NCBI GenBank assembly: GCA_947372235.1 | Contig: CANBSW010000025.1 | Location: 1-37,679, forward strand | DNA from: Chitinophagaceae bacterium | GTDB taxonomy: Bacteria; Bacteroidota; Bacteroidia; Chitinophagales; Chitinophagaceae | Reading direction: 5' to 3' | Length of the DNA: 37,679 nucleotides | In this document: positions 8,089 through 18,159 of the stretch, piece by piece | How positions within the stretch are numbered: the first letter of the stretch is position 1 | Layout of the letters: the number at the start of each line of letters is the position of its first letter | The notes under the pieces: model-generated | Seen by the model: only the letters and a program-made list of their open reading frames with translations | Databases searched by the model: none | What the model was told of the DNA's origin: nothing | Made by a program: the position numbers and the translations under genes

Positions 8089-10038
8089 TTAGATACTTGC
8101 TTCCAGTAAACAAAACGAATAAGGCTCCATCACAAAATATTCATGATCTGACCCAACTGTATGTTTTCTTTCTGTCCAATGATCATACAACTCCTTCGAT
8201 GCAGCTCCGTGTTCTTTAAAAGAATACCAGGTAATATAAGAAACCTTGCTGCTATAGTTGAACAGACAATATAATTTTTTATCATTTGCTGTTCTCAAAA
8301 AACCTGCAACATGAATATTATGTGGTGTTAACCAGGTAATATTTTTACGATCAGCAACAATGGATAATTTTTTTCGAAGGCTGATCAATTTTTGTGTGGA
8401 TGAGAATATTCTTTCTTCTATCGTTCCTGTTTCAGTAATGCGTGCATTTTTTTGCCAGTCGATAACCGGACGATGCATCCAGCGGTTATCATAACTTTTG
8501 CCTGAATCATTCAGGTATGAATAATCGTTGGTATAACCAACTTCATCACCATAAAATAACATCGGTAATCCGCCAATAAAAAGCGTTTGTGCCTGCATCA
8601 TCAGTATTTTTTTTACAGACAGATCGATATCATATGGATGATTGGAAGCCAATGCTTTTTCAAGTCCGCACAAAGAAGCCAGTGATCCGCTGATCCGTGC
8701 ATCCTGTGTTTTAGGATTTATTGAAAACAAAGCACCTGATGCCGGAGAAGATGGATGCACCCCGGAATAATAATCCTTTAAATATTTACGATGTTCATAC
8801 GCATTAAATCCTGCTGCAGTAATGCTGGCATCTTCAAAACCTAAGCCAATATCATCATGACAACGTGTATAGGTGATCCATGTGCTGCCAAAAGGTTTTT
8901 GTAAAAGATCATATTGTGCAGCCAGCATAACACGTGTATCGCCTGTTGCCAGTGCATCCCATTGTAAAGCCATTTGTGTGGCATTGTAGGCAACATCGCA
9001 TTCTTTGCCGGAGTATAATCCGGTTCCAAAATATTTCATGATCTCTTTGGGTGCAACAATAGCTTCTCCTAATAATGCCATGCCTGGTGCTGCTACCTGA
9101 ACACATTGTTTGATCAATCGTAATAAACTGTGTGCTTCCGGTAAATTCTGGCAAGTGGTGCCCAATTGTTTCCAGATAAATGCAGGGGCATCAATACGCA
9201 AAATATCTATTCCTAAATTAGCATAGAAGAAAATGGTATCCAGCATAGCATTGAATACAGCCGGATTGGTATAATTCAGATCCCACTGGTAATTATGAAA
9301 AACCGTCATCACCCATTTTCTGCATGCCTGAACATAAGTAAAACTTCCGGGTGAACTTTCAGGAAAAATTTCAGGCATAGCCTGTTCGAACTGATCAGGC
9401 AGATACCTGTCGTCATACATATAAAAATAATCCTGGTAAACAGGATCACCTGCTTTGGCTTTATTGGCCCATTCATGGTGATGCGATGTATGGTTCAATA
9501 CAATATCGATCATCAGGTACATATTCTTTTCCTGCATTTCTTTTTGCAAGCTCTGCAGTTCTTCAAGTGTACCAAAACGTTCATCTACTTTTCTGAAATC
9601 AGAAACAGCATAGCCGCCATCACTTTCGCCAGCCGGACTCTGGAATACAGGCATAAGGTGTAAAAAATTAACACCCAGGTTTTCAAAGTGACCGAGTTTG
9701 GCTGGCATGTTTTTCAGGTTACCGCAAAACCGGTCAACATACAAACTCATACCGGTAATTTCGTTGCTAAGAAACCAATTACCTTTTTTTTCTTTGGTAT
9801 TGTCTTTTTGCTGCAGTGAGGTTGAGCGATGTTTATGTGCATTGATCAATGTTTGCAACAATTCTTCAAATGCAATTTCTTTTTTCGGGTGATTGCCATA
9901 CAGCTCAGAATATAAACTTTCAATCGAAGTGGCATTTGCAATCAGCCTTGTAAAAAATAATTTGTCTTTACCACCTGTATCCAGTTGGTTTTTCGCACAG
10001 CATTCGTTGATGCGGTTATGTAAAGAATAGTTGTACAC
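8089..10038 (-). CDS. Amylosucrase / sucrose hydrolase, GH13 subfamily 4
   Basis: A 649-residue protein without a signal peptide, so cytoplasmic. The GH13 catalytic residues are visible: nucleophile Asp283 (DILRIDAPAF), acid Glu325 (LLGEAIVAP) and Asp395 (RCHDDIG). The order and spacing match Neisseria amylosucrase (Asp286, Glu328, Asp393 from memory). IWKQLGTTCQNLPEAH and GDEVGYTNDY are hallmarks of the subfamily, as is NRWMHRP. It would split sucrose, releasing fructose and either glucose or an alpha-1,4-glucan; the synthesis/hydrolysis balance cannot be read here. The start is GTG: no ATG lies between it and the upstream in-frame stop. It follows the fructokinase gene by 13 bases, fitting a sucrose operon in the order transporter, kinase, amylosucrase. 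Confidence 0.9.
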   Translation of the reverse strand: MYNYSLHNRINECCAKNQLDTGGKDKLFFTRLIANATSIESLYSELYGNHPKKEIAFEELLQTLINAHKHRSTSLQQKDNTKEKKGNWFLSNEITGMSLYVDRFCGNLKNMPAKLGHFENLGVNFLHLMPVFQSPAGESDGGYAVSDFRKVDERFGTLEELQSLQKEMQEKNMYLMIDIVLNHTSHHHEWANKAKAGDPVYQDYFYMYDDRYLPDQFEQAMPEIFPESSPGSFTYVQACRKWVMTVFHNYQWDLNYTNPAVFNAMLDTIFFYANLGIDILRIDAPAFIWKQLGTTCQNLPEAHSLLRLIKQCVQVAAPGMALLGEAIVAPKEIMKYFGTGLYSGKECDVAYNATQMALQWDALATGDTRVMLAAQYDLLQKPFGSTWITYTRCHDDIGLGFEDASITAAGFNAYEHRKYLKDYYSGVHPSSPASGALFSINPKTQDARISGSLASLCGLEKALASNHPYDIDLSVKKILMMQAQTLFIGGLPMLFYGDEVGYTNDYSYLNDSGKSYDNRWMHRPVIDWQKNARITETGTIEERIFSSTQKLISLRKKLSIVADRKNITWLTPHNIHVAGFLRTANDKKLYCLFNYSSKVSYITWYSFKEHGAASKELYDHWTERKHTVGSDHEYFVMEPYSFCLLEASI

Positions 10039-10051
10039 GCTAAATAATTTC

Positions 10052-11002
10052 TTATTGAAAGATCTGGTTGTTCAAATGTTTAAATGCTTCCATTGCACCA
10101 AGGTACTCGCAGGTGCGGGCACCGGCTTTGTTTCCATTGGTCACAATCTTTTTCCACTGGCTGAGTGTGAGTGCTTTGATAGCTTCCAAATCTTTATCGA
10201 TTAATTGATATAATAATGCACCCACAAAAGCATCACCGGCCCCGGTTGTATCAACTGGTTTTACAGGAATACTTTCTACGGTGGTAGTGGTATCATCAAA
10301 TCCTAATAACGTTCCATCTTTTCCTAATGTGATGGTGAATACCGCATTTGTTTTTTCGAGAAGAATATCAGCCGCATCTATTACTGAATTGGCACCGGTG
10401 ATCAGCATCGCTTCTTCATCACTTACTTTAAAATAATGACAGGCTTTTAAAAAGTTCCACGACTGGTCAATAAAAGTTTGCGTGTTGTTCTGAAAAAGTA
10501 AATGCCTGTAATTTGGATCAAAACTGATAAAAATATCTTTCTCCAATGCTTTCAATAAAAGGCTTTGGTAAGCAGCCTGCAATGGCCCGGGTAAAAAACC
10601 GGTAGCAGAGCCAAAGTGAATGATGGAAACATCATCCAGATCTATAACATCTACTTCTTCGCGGGTTAACTCACCATCAGCGCCACGGTTAAATACAAAA
10701 TCGCGTTCACCATCTTCCATCAGTGAAACAAAAGCAAATGTGGTAAAATGCGAGTCATCCTGTAACATCCATTTGGTAGAAACTCCAAACTCCTGCATTA
10801 CATTGATCAGTTGTTTACCGAAAGGATCATTACCCACTTTAGCCGCAAGTTCTACTTCGCCACCCAATGCAGCAATGGCTGCTGCTACATTGGTAGGAGC
10901 CCCTCCTGGTTTTTTCAAAAAATTATTTCCTTCAGAAAGCGATTTGCCCTTGTCGGTACAGATCATATCGATCAGCGCTTCACCGATGCAGAGTATTTTC
11001 AT
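10052..11002 (-). CDS. Fructokinase-like PfkB-family sugar kinase
   Basis: A 316-residue ribokinase/PfkB-family protein. It opens with ILCIGEALIDMI and the first family signature GGAPTNVAAAIAALGG. The second signature DTTGAGDAF carries the catalytic base Asp257. The RGADGEL and SFDPNYR segments resemble bacterial fructokinases. It phosphorylates a free sugar in the cytoplasm with ATP. Between a sugar importer and an amylosucrase-family enzyme, fructose released from sucrose is the natural substrate. It sits 13 bases upstream of the amylosucrase GTG, so both are probably translated from one mRNA. KDG kinase belongs to the same superfamily and is a less likely alternative given the neighbours. 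Confidence 0.88.
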   Translation of the reverse strand: MKILCIGEALIDMICTDKGKSLSEGNNFLKKPGGAPTNVAAAIAALGGEVELAAKVGNDPFGKQLINVMQEFGVSTKWMLQDDSHFTTFAFVSLMEDGERDFVFNRGADGELTREEVDVIDLDDVSIIHFGSATGFLPGPLQAAYQSLLLKALEKDIFISFDPNYRHLLFQNNTQTFIDQSWNFLKACHYFKVSDEEAMLITGANSVIDAADILLEKTNAVFTITLGKDGTLLGFDDTTTTVESIPVKPVDTTGAGDAFVGALLYQLIDKDLEAIKALTLSQWKKIVTNGNKAGARTCEYLGAMEAFKHLNNQIFQ

Positions 11003-11030
11003 ATAAATGGTTTGTCATTAATCAGTTTTG

Positions 11031-11056
11031 TCAGTCGTCAGTCGTCAGTCGTCAGT
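11031..11056. repeat. Heptameric tandem repeat TCAGTCG (about 3.7 copies)
   Basis: Copies at 11031-11037, 11038-11044 and 11045-11051 are exact, and a partial one follows at 11052-11056. The array lies in the 106-base gap between the MFS and fructokinase genes of the sucrose block. The 7-bp period allows copy-number slippage. No function is visible. Confidence 0.9.
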
Positions 11057-11108
11057 GTAAATATTGCTATGCAAGATATTCATCATTTTTACTAGTTACT
11101 ACTCACGA

Positions 11109-12452
11109 TCAATGTCCTCCCCCTCCACCCAACACCACATCCTCATCGTTCACTTTCACAGTCTTAATCAACATGGTTGCCAAACACGCGATCAATAATA
11201 GTACACCGCCAAAACTGATGGCTTTACCGGGGTCATTATCAAGAAAATTGTTTAATACAAAACCAAACGTGGTTGTTTGCAGTATCATTGGAATTACGAT
11301 CATCATATTAATGATGCCCATGTATACTCCATATCTTTCTTTGGGTATCTGGTTTACCACCATTAAATAAGGTACACCCATCATACTTGCCCAGGCAATA
11401 CCGAAGCCTGTCATTGGTGCAAATAACATGTATTTGTTTTCAATATGCGGGAAGATGAGCAGGCCAATGCCCGCTAATAATAAACAGGCAATGTGCACAA
11501 ATTTTGGGCTGTATTTTTTTGCTACGATCACTAAACCAAATGCAGATAAAAAAGTGATTACATTATACCATCCGTTTACAAGTCCTGCCCAGCCTACTGC
11601 TTCTTCATAAAGTTTTGGATCTTTTGAGGGAGATGTTTTCCAAACAGATTGTGCAATACTTTTGGATGCATTCTGCCAGTAACAAAACAAAGCATACCAT
11701 TGAAATAAATATACCAATGCCAGTTGCCACATTACTTTGGGCATATCTTTTATTGCATGGCTGATCTCTATAAACGGACCAAACACACTTCGTTTATTGG
11801 CTTTTAATACGGCCAGTTCTTCTTCTGTTGGAGGAATCTCAGGTGTTTTGGTGATTGACCATAACACTGATGAGATAGAACAGATCGACCCCAGAAAAAA
11901 GGACCCGAAAACCCAGTAAGGAATTTGTCCGTGAGATTGTTTTAGGAAAGTAACTTTTTGAAAAGCGAACAAGGAAATATTAGCAAGCGTAATACCCAAT
12001 CCTGTAAAAAAACTCTGTGTTAAAAACCCAGTGGCCATTTGAGAGGGCGGTAATTTATCCGCAATAAAAGCCCTGTATGGTTCCATTGCGGTGTTGTTGG
12101 CTGCATCTAAAACCCAAAGCAGTCCTCCCGCCATCCAGAGTGAACTGCTGAAAGGATAGATAAAGAGACAAAGACTGCAAAACAAAGCTCCGATAAAGAA
12201 ATAGGGTTTACGGCGGCCAAAACGTGGGTGCCAGGTTTTATCACTTAAGGCACCGATAATTGGTTGTATGAGGAGGCCTGTCATGGGGCCGGCAAGATTA
12301 AGAAGAGGAATCTGATCCGGTTTCGCTCCCAAAAAATCATAAATAGGATTAACGGCACTCTGCTGGAGGCCAAAACTGTACTGAATACCAAAGAATCCGA
12401 CATTCATATTAATGATCTGCCAGAAACTTAAACGTTGTTTGAATAACGACAT
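11109..12452 (-). CDS. MFS sugar importer, SLC45/sucrose-type (GPH-like)
   Basis: A 447-residue integral membrane protein with about 12 hydrophobic segments. The N-terminal part reads [20 protein letters not shown], followed by [16 protein letters not shown] and [12 protein letters not shown]. This is the D-x-x-x-x-R-x-G-R-R loop of the plant sucrose transporter/SLC45/GPH group. The second half contains [20 protein letters not shown]. It likely imports sucrose or a maltose-type disaccharide by proton symport across the inner membrane, feeding the amylosucrase and fructokinase downstream. A GHG-rich tail ends the protein. It is divergent from SusC1, and the shared 367-base gap holds an operator-like dyad. 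Confidence 0.88.
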   Translation of the reverse strand: MSLFKQRLSFWQIINMNVGFFGIQYSFGLQQSAVNPIYDFLGAKPDQIPLLNLAGPMTGLLIQPIIGALSDKTWHPRFGRRKPYFFIGALFCSLCLFIYPFSSSLWMAGGLLWVLDAANNTAMEPYRAFIADKLPPSQMATGFLTQSFFTGLGITLANISLFAFQKVTFLKQSHGQIPYWVFGSFFLGSICSISSVLWSITKTPEIPPTEEELAVLKANKRSVFGPFIEISHAIKDMPKVMWQLALVYLFQWYALFCYWQNASKSIAQSVWKTSPSKDPKLYEEAVGWAGLVNGWYNVITFLSAFGLVIVAKKYSPKFVHIACLLLAGIGLLIFPHIENKYMLFAPMTGFGIAWASMMGVPYLMVVNQIPKERYGVYMGIINMMIVIPMILQTTTFGFVLNNFLDNDPGKAISFGGVLLLIACLATMLIKTVKVNDEDVVLGGGGGH

Positions 12453-12480
12453 AGCAATCTGTTAGTTAGGTGCAACTAAA

Positions 12481-12497
12481 AATAGGTAAAACCTATT
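12481..12497. promoter_or_regulatory. Short perfect inverted repeat upstream of the MFS gene
   Basis: AATAGGT-AAA-ACCTATT: two 7-bp arms and a 3-base spacer, 29-45 bases upstream of the MFS start codon on the minus strand. It could be a small operator or a leader hairpin. There is only one copy in the window, so support is weak. Confidence 0.35.
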
Positions 12498-12541
12498 GTA
12501 AAATCAGGGGTTTTGGTCAAAGTGACACAAATAAGATTACC

Positions 12542-12569
12542 TGACAACGTTACCGGGAACGTTTGCGTA
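12542..12569. promoter_or_regulatory. LacI-type dyad operator candidate, copy 1
   Basis: The core AACGTT-A-CCGG-G-AACGTT (12546-12563) is palindromic at 16 of 18 positions. It is followed by TTGCGTA, whose mirror image CGCAA is degraded on the left. Positions 12550-12569 match 31744-31763 at 19 of 20 bases. A CG-centred dyad flanked by AACGTT is the usual shape of LacI-family operators. It sits about 97 bases upstream of the MFS start and 250 bases upstream of susC1, so it may control either or both. Confidence 0.6.
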
Positions 12570-12819
12570 GAAAAAAAATCATTTTCCCTTTTTGTATTGT
12601 CTATATAGGTGTAGAATTGGGTGGGTATCAAAACCGGGAAAAGCCATTTTTCAGTTTTGATGCCGATCAAAAAATCGAATTCATACGAAACTGCTTGCCA
12701 TGTCATTCCATAAAGAAAATAGTCGTGTTATTTATGCTGCTCAGGCATGTAGTATTGTTTTCTCCTCCCAAAAATCTATCCCCAACCTTTTTTTTATTGA
12801 TTGTTTAAATCGATTGTGT

Positions 12820-15800
12820 ATGCTTATGAAAAAAGTACACCTGTGCCTATGCTTACTGGCCGGGTTTTTATTACTGGCCGGACAAATTTCCGCGCAGGAA
12901 AAGAAATTTGAAGTAAAAGGTAAGGTCATTTCTTCCGACAATCAACCATTGGAGGGTGTGAGTGTAACCGTAAGTGGATCTGCATCAGGTGTTGTTACCG
13001 GTAAAGATGGCCAATACCGCATCATGGTGGTAAATGGTAAAGTATCCCTTTCTTTCTCTTATATTGGTTATGCCATCAGGCAGGAAGCTGTTGCTGAGAG
13101 AAATATTGTAAACGTTACTTTAAAGATTGAAGCAAAAGATGCCGATGAGGTAGTTGTAATTGGATATCAAACGGTTAGAAGAAAAGATTTGGTAGGAGCA
13201 GTTGCTTCTATCAGCTCAAAAGACCTGAAAGATATACCCGTAAACTCAGCAGCCGAAGCCTTGGCAGGTAAACTGCCCGGTGTTCAGGTAACTTTATCAG
13301 AAGGTGCACCTGGTGCCGATGTTGATATTTTTGTTCGTGGCCGTGGTTCAATTACACAAAATGGTGCTCCTTTATATGTTGTGGATGGTGTACAGGTTGA
13401 AAATGCCTTATCTGTTCTTAACCCACAGGATATTCAATCTATTGACGTATTAAAAGATGCTGCTTCTACCGCTATTTATGGTGCAAGGGGTTCTAATGGT
13501 GTTATTCTGATCACGACCAAAGGCGGAAAAAACACAGGTGGTAAAACAACCGTTACTTACAACGGCTTTGTAGGTTTCAGTAAGCTTGCCAAAGAGCTGG
13601 ATCTGATGGATCCTTACAACTTTGTTTTATGGTCTTATGAAAGAGCCAAATACACAGAGAATGCGACTGATACTTCAGTAGCTGCCCAGTACATTAAAAG
13701 GATGAGCAATTATGATACCATTGCAAACACCTATAAAAACTATGTAAGCCCTGAAAACTGGCAGCAAAGAATACTTGGCCGCCAGGCTTCGCAAATGACG
13801 CATAATATTTCTGTTAATGGTGGTACAGAAGCCACACAATACAACCTTAGTGTTACAGTAAATAAACAACAAGGTCTTTTGATCAATTCTGATTACGACA
13901 GAAAACTGGCAAGTTTTAGATTTGACCATAAAGCATCTGCCAATCTGAAAGTTGGATTTAATGTTCGTTATAATGAACAAACCATTGGCGGTGCCGGTAC
14001 ATCAGATGTTGGTGGTGCAGGTAGTAACCGTTTACGTCAGTATGTAAGATACAGACCTTTTTTACTTCCGGGGCAGGCAGAAGATTATTATGATCCAACA
14101 TTAGATGCCAATAGCCCGGGTAATGGATTGAATATTGTGAACCCAATACAAATGAGCAATGCGGAGTACAGGGTTCGAAATGTTACTGCTTATAATTTTA
14201 GCGGTTATGCAAACTATACTTTCTCAAAACTGTTCTCATTCAAAAGCACATTTGGATATGATGTAAATACGAATACATCATATGGCTATGATGATACACT
14301 TACATCTAACGCCAGAAATTTTAACAGGCTGCCTGTACTTACTTTGAATACAATAAAAAGTACAACGATCAATAACTCGAATGTATTTACCTATTCAAAT
14401 CCTTCTATCAATAATTCAAAACATAGTTTGGATGTGTTGGTTGGACAGGAAATTTATCAAACCAACAGTAAAGTAAACAGTCTTGAAGTAAGGTATTTCC
14501 CTGTGGGAACAAAACCTGATCTGGCTTTTGCAAACCTTGGTTTGGCTACACCACCTGCCGGTTTAGCGCAACCCAAACCTTCTTCCTCTGAGATCAATAC
14601 CGCACAGATGTCATTCTTTGGAAGGGTTAACTATGCTTATAACAGAAGATACCTGTTAACACTGAATTTCAGGGCAGATGGTTCTTCATTGTTTGGGCCC
14701 GACTACAGCAGCCTTATTGCTCCTTCAGACCCAACCAACCGCAAATGGGGGTATTTCCCTTCCGCATCAGTTGCCTGGAAAGTTTCTCAGGAAAATTTCA
14801 TGAAAAAGATCGACTTCATCAACGATGCAAAAATCAGGCTTAGTTATGGACAGTCGGGAAATAACCGTATCGCTGCTTATGGATATACAACCGGTTATGC
14901 ACCGCCATCCAATGCAGGTTATGGTATCAATGATGTGTTGAATTATACGTTAACGCTGCCATCAAGATTGGGAAATCCATTCCTTCAATGGGAGTCTTTA
15001 ACATCTGAGAACCTTGGCTTCGATTTCAGTTTCCTTAAAAACAAGATCACTTTAACAGTAGATATTTATAGAAACACTACAAAAAATCTGCTGATCGAAA
15101 ATAAAATACCACCAACTTCCGGTTATACAACACAATACCAGAATGTAGGTAGTACCCAGAACAAGGGTATTGAAGTTCAATTAGGAGCTACGGTTGTCAG
15201 AAATAAAAACTTCAACTGGAATGCCAATTTTAATATTGCATTTAATAAGAACCGTATTATCAGCCTGGGTTCACAAACGCAATTCACTGCAAATTCAGGA
15301 TGGTTCAGTTCTACCGCTAATCCGGATGATTACCTGCTGAAAGTAGGAGATGAGATCGGTACTATTTATGGACTGAAAACAGATGGTTTTTATAATGTGA
15401 GTGATTTTACAACAACTCCATATGTGAATGCTGCAAACAATCTGAAATATCCAAACCTCTTGTATCAATACACTTTGAAAGCCGGTGTTGCTAATGCAGC
15501 TGCGGTTCTTTCAACAGGATTGGCTTCACCTGGCTTGATTAAATATGTTGATGTAAGCGGAGATGGTAAAATTACCATTGCAGATGACAGAACAGTGATC
15601 GGTCATGCACTGCCTAAATTCACCGGTGGATTTAATCAGCAGTTCTCATACAAAAGCTTTGATGCAAGTATATTTTGTACCTTTTCTTACGGTAACGATG
15701 TGTACAATGCAAACAAACTTGAGTTTTCAAGTGCCTATGGTGTAGACCAGAATACACTGGCCCTCAATAACGATCGTTGGAGATATATCGATGCAACAGG

Positions 15801-16191
15801 AGCACTTGTACAAAAACAAATTGATGCATCAACAGCTATCGGTATTGCACCAGATCAGTTGGCGGCTTTAAATGCAAATGCCAAAATCTGGACACCAAGT
15901 TTGAGTACCAATGGTTTTATTCCAAGTTCATATGCGATTGAAGACGGATCTTACCTGCGTATCAGCAATGTAACCCTTGGGTATACATTGCCAAAGAAAT
16001 TAACTCAGAAAGCAGGCATCGGTTCTTTCAGGATCTATGCTACTGCCAATAACCTGGCAACTATTACTGGTTATTCAGGTTATGACCCCGATGTTAACGC
16101 AAGAAGAAGCACCCCATTAACACCCGGTGTTGATTACGGTTCTTATCCACGCGGACGTAGTTATGTATTTGGAGTAAATATTGCATTTTAA
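12820..16191 (+). CDS. SusC/RagA-type TonB-dependent outer-membrane transporter 1
   Basis: The protein has 1123 residues from the ATG at 12820 (MLMKK); a second ATG at 12826 gives MKKVHL and is equally plausible. The longer frame back to 12700 is rejected because it would bury the signal peptide (ending LLLAGQISAQ). After it come a CarboxypepD_reg-like domain (FEVKGKVISSDNQPLEGVSV, about 30-110) and the TonB plug (PLYVVDGVQVENALSVLNP, IDVLKDAASTAIYGARG). A large 22-strand-type barrel ending in YVFGVNIAF follows. No FecR-interacting STN domain is seen, so anti-sigma signalling is not expected. It imports oligosaccharides with SusD1, 20 bases downstream. Pectic oligomers are inferred from the genes that follow, but the divergent sucrose importer leaves sucrose-type sugars possible. 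Confidence 0.93.
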   Translation: MLMKKVHLCLCLLAGFLLLAGQISAQEKKFEVKGKVISSDNQPLEGVSVTVSGSASGVVTGKDGQYRIMVVNGKVSLSFSYIGYAIRQEAVAERNIVNVTLKIEAKDADEVVVIGYQTVRRKDLVGAVASISSKDLKDIPVNSAAEALAGKLPGVQVTLSEGAPGADVDIFVRGRGSITQNGAPLYVVDGVQVENALSVLNPQDIQSIDVLKDAASTAIYGARGSNGVILITTKGGKNTGGKTTVTYNGFVGFSKLAKELDLMDPYNFVLWSYERAKYTENATDTSVAAQYIKRMSNYDTIANTYKNYVSPENWQQRILGRQASQMTHNISVNGGTEATQYNLSVTVNKQQGLLINSDYDRKLASFRFDHKASANLKVGFNVRYNEQTIGGAGTSDVGGAGSNRLRQYVRYRPFLLPGQAEDYYDPTLDANSPGNGLNIVNPIQMSNAEYRVRNVTAYNFSGYANYTFSKLFSFKSTFGYDVNTNTSYGYDDTLTSNARNFNRLPVLTLNTIKSTTINNSNVFTYSNPSINNSKHSLDVLVGQEIYQTNSKVNSLEVRYFPVGTKPDLAFANLGLATPPAGLAQPKPSSSEINTAQMSFFGRVNYAYNRRYLLTLNFRADGSSLFGPDYSSLIAPSDPTNRKWGYFPSASVAWKVSQENFMKKIDFINDAKIRLSYGQSGNNRIAAYGYTTGYAPPSNAGYGINDVLNYTLTLPSRLGNPFLQWESLTSENLGFDFSFLKNKITLTVDIYRNTTKNLLIENKIPPTSGYTTQYQNVGSTQNKGIEVQLGATVVRNKNFNWNANFNIAFNKNRIISLGSQTQFTANSGWFSSTANPDDYLLKVGDEIGTIYGLKTDGFYNVSDFTTTPYVNAANNLKYPNLLYQYTLKAGVANAAAVLSTGLASPGLIKYVDVSGDGKITIADDRTVIGHALPKFTGGFNQQFSYKSFDASIFCTFSYGNDVYNANKLEFSSAYGVDQNTLALNNDRWRYIDATGALVQKQIDASTAIGIAPDQLAALNANAKIWTPSLSTNGFIPSSYAIEDGSYLRISNVTLGYTLPKKLTQKAGIGSFRIYATANNLATITGYSGYDPDVNARRSTPLTPGVDYGSYPRGRSYVFGVNIAF

Positions 16192-16211
16192 AAAAACAAC
16201 AAACTTTTGTT

Positions 16212-18128
16212 ATGAATACTTTAATAACCAACATGAGAAAAACAACAATGCTGCTGATCGCTGCAGCAGCCGTATTGTCGGCGGTTTCTTGTAAAAAATA
16301 CTTGTCGCCGGCGCCATTGTCAACGATCGATCCAAGTATCACATTTAACAATGTACCCAATGCGAAAGCAGCAGTAATGGGTGCTTATCTTTCTATGGCC
16401 GGAGATTTCGGTTATGGTATCAGGGTAAGTTACTATTATGCGTATGATGATGATTGCATCATGGGAGGTGGCTCTGCCTTAAGCTCGGCCAGACATGAAG
16501 AAGCACACTATACGCTTTCTGCTGCCAATACCGATATTGTAAATACGTTCAATCAGTTTTATGCAGGAATTGAAAGGGCGAATAACTGTATTTATTATAT
16601 CCCCAAAATGCCTCAGTATACTTCAGGAAGTTCTGCTGATAAAACGGAATTACAAAGATTGCTGGGAGAGTCATTGGTTCTCCGTGCACAGTATTATTAT
16701 GAACTGGTAAGGATCTGGGGTGATGTACCTGCACAGTGGGTGCCTTCACAATTTGTTCCTGATCTTTTCCTGGGAAGAAATAATCGTGATTCTATTTATG
16801 ATCATATTATTGCTGATCTGGCCGTTGCAAAACCATTATTGCCATGGAGATTGGAAACCAATCAGGACGAACGTTTCACCAAAGGAACTGCAATGGCCCT
16901 ACGTGCAAAAGTGGCCATGTTTGCGGGTGGATATTCACTCAGACAAAATGGACAGATGAGCCGTTTGAGCAATTACATCAATTATTACAATATCGCAAAA
17001 GCAGAAACAGATACATTGATCAGCAGAAGGGATCAGCATACACTTTTCACAGGCGGATATAAATCTTTGTGGAGAGACGTGGTAGATGCTCACAAAGCAG
17101 TTGATGCTTCGGGAGAAATTATCATGCAGGTAGCTATGGCAAATGGAACCAACTCCGACAGTAAAATTGGTGCACAGAGCGGAACGAAAATAAACGGGGT
17201 AGGTGGATCATTAGGTAATATGTTACCTACTTATTTCTACCAGTTTGATTCAACAGATGTAAGAAGAGATGTCTCTTTTGTTGCATTTGAAGTTGTCCGT
17301 GATCTTTTCGGAAGAGGTCATGCCAGTAACAGTATTTATGATGGTAAATTCAGAAGAGACTGGATTACCAATCCAAGTTATTACATGAGTTCAGGCGCCA
17401 CAACAGGTACCAATCCTGTTACATTAACACCTGCTTCTAATACTGCCATTCAAAACTTTCAGTTAAACTGGCCATTGATCAGATTCTCAGATGTATTGTT
17501 GATGAATGCAGAAGCAGATAATGAGATCAATAACGGACCAAGTGCAAATGCTATCGCTAATTTGAAAGAAGTTAGTCAGAGAGGACATGGCGGTAATGCA
17601 ACATTGGTTCCAACCATCCCAACAGATAAAACAGGTTTCTTTAAAATGCTGGTAAGAGAAAGAAGTCTGGAATTTGGTGGAGAAGGTATTCGCAAATTTG
17701 ATTTGATCCGCTGGAATCTGTTAAATACTGCATTGGCGGAAACAAAAGCAAATCTGGCAAATATGGCTGCAGGTACAGCAATGGTTGCGCCATCATATAT
17801 GGCACCGCCCCCTGCTTATACATTAACAGCAACATTGCCGCAGTTCATGTATTTCTTCCAAAATGCAGCATCATTAGATGGGCAGATCTGGGCCAATTCA
17901 TTTTATACAACTACACCAGCAACAGCACCACTTGATCCAACTGTTACACCATTGGCTGTTATTCCAACAGCAAACAGGGTATCCTGGTTTAAGAATGCCA
18001 ACATCACTACAACTTATGTGAATTATATTGGTTATGGTTTTGTAACAGGTAAAAGCGAATTATATCCGCTTCCACAGGCTTCTATGGATGCCAATTATAA
18101 TTTGAAACCGCAGAATCCGAATTACTAA
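16212..18128 (+). CDS. SusD/RagB-family glycan-binding lipoprotein 1
   Basis: 638 residues from 16212; the ATG at 16233 (MRKTTMLLIAA) gives a shorter, more typical leader. The lipobox is AVSC (Cys27 from the first ATG). SusD features include the N-terminal KKYLSPAPLSTID, TPR-like helices (LLGESLVLRAQYYYELVRIWGDVP) and the RSLEFGGEGIRKFDLIRWN motif near residue 480. The tail is the usual QASMDANYNLKPQNPNY. It caps SusC1 at the cell surface and captures the oligosaccharide. The C-terminal third contains a Pro/Thr/Ala-rich stretch (about 515-575) that looks longer than usual. It is followed by a terminator-like hairpin before the esterase genes. Confidence 0.93.
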   Translation: MNTLITNMRKTTMLLIAAAAVLSAVSCKKYLSPAPLSTIDPSITFNNVPNAKAAVMGAYLSMAGDFGYGIRVSYYYAYDDDCIMGGGSALSSARHEEAHYTLSAANTDIVNTFNQFYAGIERANNCIYYIPKMPQYTSGSSADKTELQRLLGESLVLRAQYYYELVRIWGDVPAQWVPSQFVPDLFLGRNNRDSIYDHIIADLAVAKPLLPWRLETNQDERFTKGTAMALRAKVAMFAGGYSLRQNGQMSRLSNYINYYNIAKAETDTLISRRDQHTLFTGGYKSLWRDVVDAHKAVDASGEIIMQVAMANGTNSDSKIGAQSGTKINGVGGSLGNMLPTYFYQFDSTDVRRDVSFVAFEVVRDLFGRGHASNSIYDGKFRRDWITNPSYYMSSGATTGTNPVTLTPASNTAIQNFQLNWPLIRFSDVLLMNAEADNEINNGPSANAIANLKEVSQRGHGGNATLVPTIPTDKTGFFKMLVRERSLEFGGEGIRKFDLIRWNLLNTALAETKANLANMAAGTAMVAPSYMAPPPAYTLTATLPQFMYFFQNAASLDGQIWANSFYTTTPATAPLDPTVTPLAVIPTANRVSWFKNANITTTYVNYIGYGFVTGKSELYPLPQASMDANYNLKPQNPNY

Positions 18129-18159
18129 ACATAGTATCATATACCCACGAGTATTTTTA

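Larger units (their letters stand above)
12453..12819. other. Divergent regulatory region between MFS importer and susC1
   Basis: This 367-base gap has no credible gene; the small frames in it lack protein-like composition. It holds an inverted repeat at 12481-12497 close to the MFS start and the dyad at 12542-12569. From the dyad to the SusC1 ATG there are about 250 bases, ending in pyrimidine- and T-rich DNA (12770-12800). I could not place a convincing Bacteroidota promoter (TTTG then TAnnTTTG), though TAGTATTG near 12750 is one mismatch from the -7 box. Confidence 0.7.

Noticed and set aside
10620..11095. Plus-strand frames opposite the fructokinase gene
   Set aside because: Shadow frames of a clear PfkB kinase on the minus strand; low-complexity Ser/Pro-rich composition.
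12700..12819. N-terminal extension of SusC1 from the ATG at 12700
   Set aside because: It would place 40 unrelated residues before a standard signal peptide; the ATG at 12820 or 12826 is better.
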